A stretch of DNA of 13,479 bases from an uncultured Prevotellaceae bacterium. GTDB lineage: Bacteria > Bacteroidota > Bacteroidia > Bacteroidales > Bacteroidaceae. The notes under the pieces were generated by a model, which saw nothing but the letters and a program-made list of their open reading frames with translations, had not been told where the DNA came from and made no database searches. Made by a program: the position numbers and the translations under genes. This document shows positions 10,751 through 13,479 of this stretch, piece by piece (position 1 is the stretch's first letter; each line of letters starts with the position of its first letter). Location of the stretch: contig OMXX01000143.1 of assembly GCA_900315105.1 (NCBI GenBank), forward strand, positions 1 through 13,479, in the 5' to 3' direction.

Positions 10751-12330
10751 CGTACCTCCGGCACATACGTTGCAGGAATGATGCCATACGGAACATACCA
10801 ATGATTTTGTGCGATGCGTCCAATCATTTTGCTGGCAGCTTCAAAACTCCATTCACCCACACGGATAAAACCTTTCCGTTCTAACAGACGTATCTGTTTC
10901 GGAGTGGCCAGTCCTGCCTTGCTTCTTTTAATAAGACGGTCTAACAGCATACTTGCTTTCCCTGAATTTTCAATAGATTCAGAAGAAATGCCAAACTTCT
11001 CTAATGCGTCAAGTTGCTTTTGTGAAGCTGGAGCCATTTCCCATGCGAACGACGGCATGTAATTGGCAAGGTCAGAATCCATGATACTCATTTCGTATTG
11101 CAGCGGATCCACCAACTTTGCTTTTCTGTGCCGCATAGCTTTTAGTTCTTCTGCAAGTTTGCGTTCACGTTCCTCAATGGCATCTCGTTCTGTTTCTTCT
11201 TCCAATTCTTCCAAGTCGTATAATTCGCCTTGTGCCATTTTTTCCGTCATTTTGTTGGCAAGGTCTTTGTCTTTGGCTATCAGATGAGCAGGACGTACCA
11301 GTTCATGTTTTTCAGTCATCCACAAAAAATCCAATAATAAACAATTTTCCTTGCCGTGCGCAGGACGTAACCCTCTTCCTACGATTTGTGCGTAAAGACT
11401 TCTGCTTTTGGTGGCTCTTAAACAGATGATGCAGTCTACTGACGGACAATCCCAACCCTCTGTCAGCAACATGGCGTTACATAACACCTGGTATTTGCCG
11501 TTTTCAAAGTCCTGTAAAATCTGCGTCCTGTCTTTGGATCCTCCATTGACTTCTGCTGCCGCAATTCCATGTTCAAGCAATATATCCCTGAATTTTTGTG
11601 ACGTTGATACTAACGGCAGGAACACAACGGTCTTGCGGTCTTTGCAGTATTTCAGCAGTTCTGTGGCTATTTGCCCTAAATACGGATCTAATGCGTCACC
11701 TAACTCATTCGCTTTAAAGTCTCCGGCAGAAATACCAACATGAGATATATCAATATTCAGCGGTATTGTTTGTGCTACAATCTTACACAAATAGCCGTCT
11801 TTGATTGCTTGTGGCAAAGAATATTCATAGGCCAGTGAATCAAAGAATGTTCCTAAATTTTTGCGGTCACTTCTGTCTGGCGTAGCCGTTACGCCTAATA
11901 CTGCCGCATTGGAAAAATAATTTAAAATGTTTTGGTAACTTTGAGCAATCACATGATGCGCTTCATCTACAATCACAGTTCCAAAATAATCTTTCGGATA
12001 TTGCGTAAGCCGTGATTCTCTCATCAACGTCTGTACGCTGCCTAATGTGATGTTGAAAAATGAGTTTGCGGATCTTGAATCCGCTTTTTCCAATGCACAA
12101 GGAAGTCCTGTAAAACGTTCTATTTTTTGTTCTGCCTGTTCCAGCAGTTCCCCACGATGCGCTAACACTAATACGTTGTCGCCTTGTTTTACTCTCTCTT
12201 GTGCTACTTTGGAAAAGACAACAGTTTTGCCGGTGCCGGTCGGAAGCACAAGCAAAGTTTTCCTGTTGCCTTTTTGCCATTCACCCAGAATCGCATTACA
12301 TGCTTCTTGCTGATATGGCCTTAATCCCAT
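10747..12330 (-). CDS. SF2 DEAH-box DNA helicase (COG1061-like)
   Basis: From the ATG at 12330 the protein has 527 residues. It starts MGLRPYQQEACNAILGEW (Q motif), then Walker A LPTGTGKT (29-36), motif II VDEAH (121-125), TATP (148-151), a helicase C domain with LLTEGWDCPSVD, and motif VI QIVGRGLRP. A long charged helical stretch (EELEEETERDAIEERERKL) precedes a C-terminal domain of about 100 residues. This is the RAD25/UvsW-like group common in phage replication modules. The start codon overlaps the IscB stop (TGATG), and no ribosome-binding site lies at normal linear distance. The nearest strong one (AGGAGGG at 12386-12392) is on the far side of a hairpin. Confidence 0.92.
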   Translation of the reverse strand: MGLRPYQQEACNAILGEWQKGNRKTLLVLPTGTGKTVVFSKVAQERVKQGDNVLVLAHRGELLEQAEQKIERFTGLPCALEKADSRSANSFFNITLGSVQTLMRESRLTQYPKDYFGTVIVDEAHHVIAQSYQNILNYFSNAAVLGVTATPDRSDRKNLGTFFDSLAYEYSLPQAIKDGYLCKIVAQTIPLNIDISHVGISAGDFKANELGDALDPYLGQIATELLKYCKDRKTVVFLPLVSTSQKFRDILLEHGIAAAEVNGGSKDRTQILQDFENGKYQVLCNAMLLTEGWDCPSVDCIICLRATKSRSLYAQIVGRGLRPAHGKENCLLLDFLWMTEKHELVRPAHLIAKDKDLANKMTEKMAQGELYDLEELEEETERDAIEERERKLAEELKAMRHRKAKLVDPLQYEMSIMDSDLANYMPSFAWEMAPASQKQLDALEKFGISSESIENSGKASMLLDRLIKRSKAGLATPKQIRLLERKGFIRVGEWSFEAASKMIGRIAQNHWYVPYGIIPATYVPEVR

Positions 12331-13479
12331 CAATTTTTGGCGGCGCGGGTACCCCTGGCTTCAGCCATGGGGAGGAGCGCCGCCTCCCTCCTCTCACAAA
12401 TAAACCTATTGGCTGGTTGCAGAAACTTGATTTTTCTGCAATTTGCATCTGTTGCTACAACTTCTCCGGACAGTTTACGAAGAGAAAAATATCCCCTCAT
12501 ACGTCGTCCGAATACGAAGCACTCCTGACCGGCAAATTTCACCTTGTCGAAAAGCCTGAATCCGCGTACCAGATACGCCGCCTGATTCATCTTACGTCTG
12601 CCACCTTTTAAGATTTTCTGCTTGTGAATCTGACGATTATGCCGCCTGACTTGCACTTGCAGGAAATCGTATGGCAACCGTTCGGCCTTGAGGTTTCCTG
12701 CGATGCAGAAGGCATCGGCAGTATGGGTTTTCTCAATGTTATGCCGGATGCGATTGTTCTTCGTGATATAGCCAAATGTCATGTGGACGTTCTTATACAA
12801 CTTCTTCAAGCGATTGTAAAACGTCCACCGCATGATGCCCATGAAGGCCGCGTCGCGGAACCGCGTACCGCGATGAATCGTCTTTGGCAGCTTGACCGTT
12901 CCGCAATGATATCCTTTGTGGCAAGTCTCGCAGAGCGTGATGAGATTGTTCGGCGCGTCTCCACCAGTCTTGCGGCTCTCGATATGATGCACGTTAAGGA
13001 TGTGATCCTTCGACTTGCCATGGCAGCACTGGCACTCATGTCCATCACGCCACAGCACGTACTCACGCACGTTCCAGAATCCAAGTTGCTCGCCCTGCTG
13101 GTATTCTGCGCCGGCAATCTCTGGATGCTTAATTTTCTGGATGTCGAAGCTCGCTGTCTCGACCGTTATATCAGAAATTGGAAGCATTTTGCAAATATCA
13201 GCAATAATACGGAGATGCGCTGCAATCTTATTTTCGATACTCGGTGCAAGCCAATTCTTATGCTTTCGGCTGATGCGGTTAAGAAATCGCGGCTTGCGAT
13301 ACCGAGTCTTGCGATTCCTACGAGAGCGACGAAGCTCACGTTTTGTCGAAAGCAACTCCACAATCTTACCACCGCGAAGCTCTGTCTGACTTGCATATAG
13401 CTCTTGTTTTTCCGTCGAGGCGGATGCTCCGACGTGCTTAGACCCGGCATCAATGCCAAGTGAAACCTTTTGCTTGTAG
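12330..13479 (-). CDS. iscB: IscB RNA-guided nuclease, N-terminus cut by window
   Basis: The frame is open from the window edge for 382 codons. The fragment starts just before RuvC-I, VSLGIDAGSKHVGAS (catalytic D at fragment residue 10); the preceding PLMP domain is outside. Then follow the arginine-rich bridge helix RRSRRNRKTRYRKPRF (about 50-65), RuvC-II DITVETASFD (E107), and an HNH domain with CQCC, NVHHIESRKTGGD (H164, H165), CETCH. RuvC-III is HTADAFCIAG (D255), and a C-terminal region follows. All catalytic residues are present, so it is probably active. IscB, the ancestor-like relative of Cas9, cuts DNA guided by an omega-RNA. The last codons run through a terminal hairpin and the TGA overlaps the helicase ATG. 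A GTG at 13361 is an internal codon, not the start. Confidence 0.93.
   Translation of the reverse strand, partial: YKQKVSLGIDAGSKHVGASASTEKQELYASQTELRGGKIVELLSTKRELRRSRRNRKTRYRKPRFLNRISRKHKNWLAPSIENKIAAHLRIIADICKMLPISDITVETASFDIQKIKHPEIAGAEYQQGEQLGFWNVREYVLWRDGHECQCCHGKSKDHILNVHHIESRKTGGDAPNNLITLCETCHKGYHCGTVKLPKTIHRGTRFRDAAFMGIMRWTFYNRLKKLYKNVHMTFGYITKNNRIRHNIEKTHTADAFCIAGNLKAERLPYDFLQVQVRRHNRQIHKQKILKGGRRKMNQAAYLVRGFRLFDKVKFAGQECFVFGRRMRGYFSLRKLSGEVVATDANCRKIKFLQPANRFICERREAALLPMAEARGTRAAKN
12331..13479 (-). mobile_element. IscB element, right end and most of gene (left end outside window)
   Basis: The element runs from beyond the window edge to a right border at about 12331, directly before the helicase ATG. 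The right end overlaps the 3' end of the iscB coding sequence and carries the conserved terminal hairpin. No TnpA transposase is visible. The omega-RNA and its guide, normally upstream of iscB, should lie just past 13479. Confidence 0.7.
12339..12384 (-). other. IscB right-end hairpin between ribosome-binding site and helicase start
   Basis: GGCGGCGC (12339-12346) pairs with GCGCCGCC (12377-12384); inside, CCCCATGGC and GCCAGGGG pair with one bulge around a TGAA loop on the minus strand. AGGAGGG (12386-12392) lies just before it and the helicase ATG lies 8 nt after it. Confidence 0.7.

Noticed and set aside
13359..13361. GTG at 13361 as an iscB start
   Set aside because: The frame continues upstream through the essential RuvC-I motif LGIDAGSK, so the true start is beyond the window.
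12624..13400. 258-codon open frame on the plus strand opposite iscB
   Set aside because: It lies antisense to the conserved RuvC/HNH coding region, and its openness follows from codon bias of iscB.

Overview
This window looks like the early (replication and accessory) region of a temperate phage or prophage of a low-to-mid GC Bacillota host. Every protein gene I can support lies on the minus strand, and most neighbours overlap by ATGA or a similar stop/start overlap. Typical Bacillota-phage families are present: DUF3310, DUF4406, an MTNYE-type small protein, an XRE repressor, a PriCT-2/primase-helicase, and SNF2-like helicase plus DNA methylase. The codon use and the TnpB/IscB flavour would fit a Negativicute, but I cannot fix the host from sequence alone.

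Layout in transcription order (right to left). (1) 13479-12330: an IscB RNA-guided nuclease, cut by the window edge at its N-terminus, catalytic residues intact. (2) 12330-8705: SF2 helicase and primase-helicase. (3) 8704-8483: an unusual non-coding region with an 86-nt imperfect palindrome and a 35-bp tandem repeat. (4) 8482-7189: a truncated RusA-like fragment, a DUF5651-like gene, a PD-(D/E)XK resolvase-like gene, and the first half of a small gene. (5) 7191-5637: a TnpB-only IS200/IS605-type element that splits that small gene; joining the flanks restores one reading frame. (6) 5636-2953: rest of the split gene, SNF2-like helicase, DNA methyltransferase and a probably frameshifted small gene. 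(7) 2956-2592: a self-contained tRNA unit with promoter, tRNA-like relic, tRNA-Ser(UGA) and terminator. (8) 2570-1: an XRE regulator with its own promoter and two operator-like repeats, followed by a run of small early genes. This run is interrupted at 1327-1175 by a 153-bp structured element that I read as an IscB element stripped of its gene: an orphan omega-RNA (HEARO-like).

The most notable theme is RNA-guided transposon nucleases in a phage early region: one IscB, one TnpB and one orphan omega-RNA within 13.5 kb. The intact IscB and the orphan element both end exactly at the start codon of the next phage gene, and the six bases there (ATGGGA and ATGAAA) both fit the published IscB target-adjacent motif NWRRNA. 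Both also place a strong Shine-Dalgarno sequence just before a conserved terminal hairpin whose far foot is 7-8 nt from that start codon. Folding the hairpin would bring the ribosome-binding site to about 9-10 nt from the ATG. This suggests the elements target start codons and carry a hairpin-bridged ribosome-binding site that keeps the interrupted operon translated. That is inference from two copies and can be tested.
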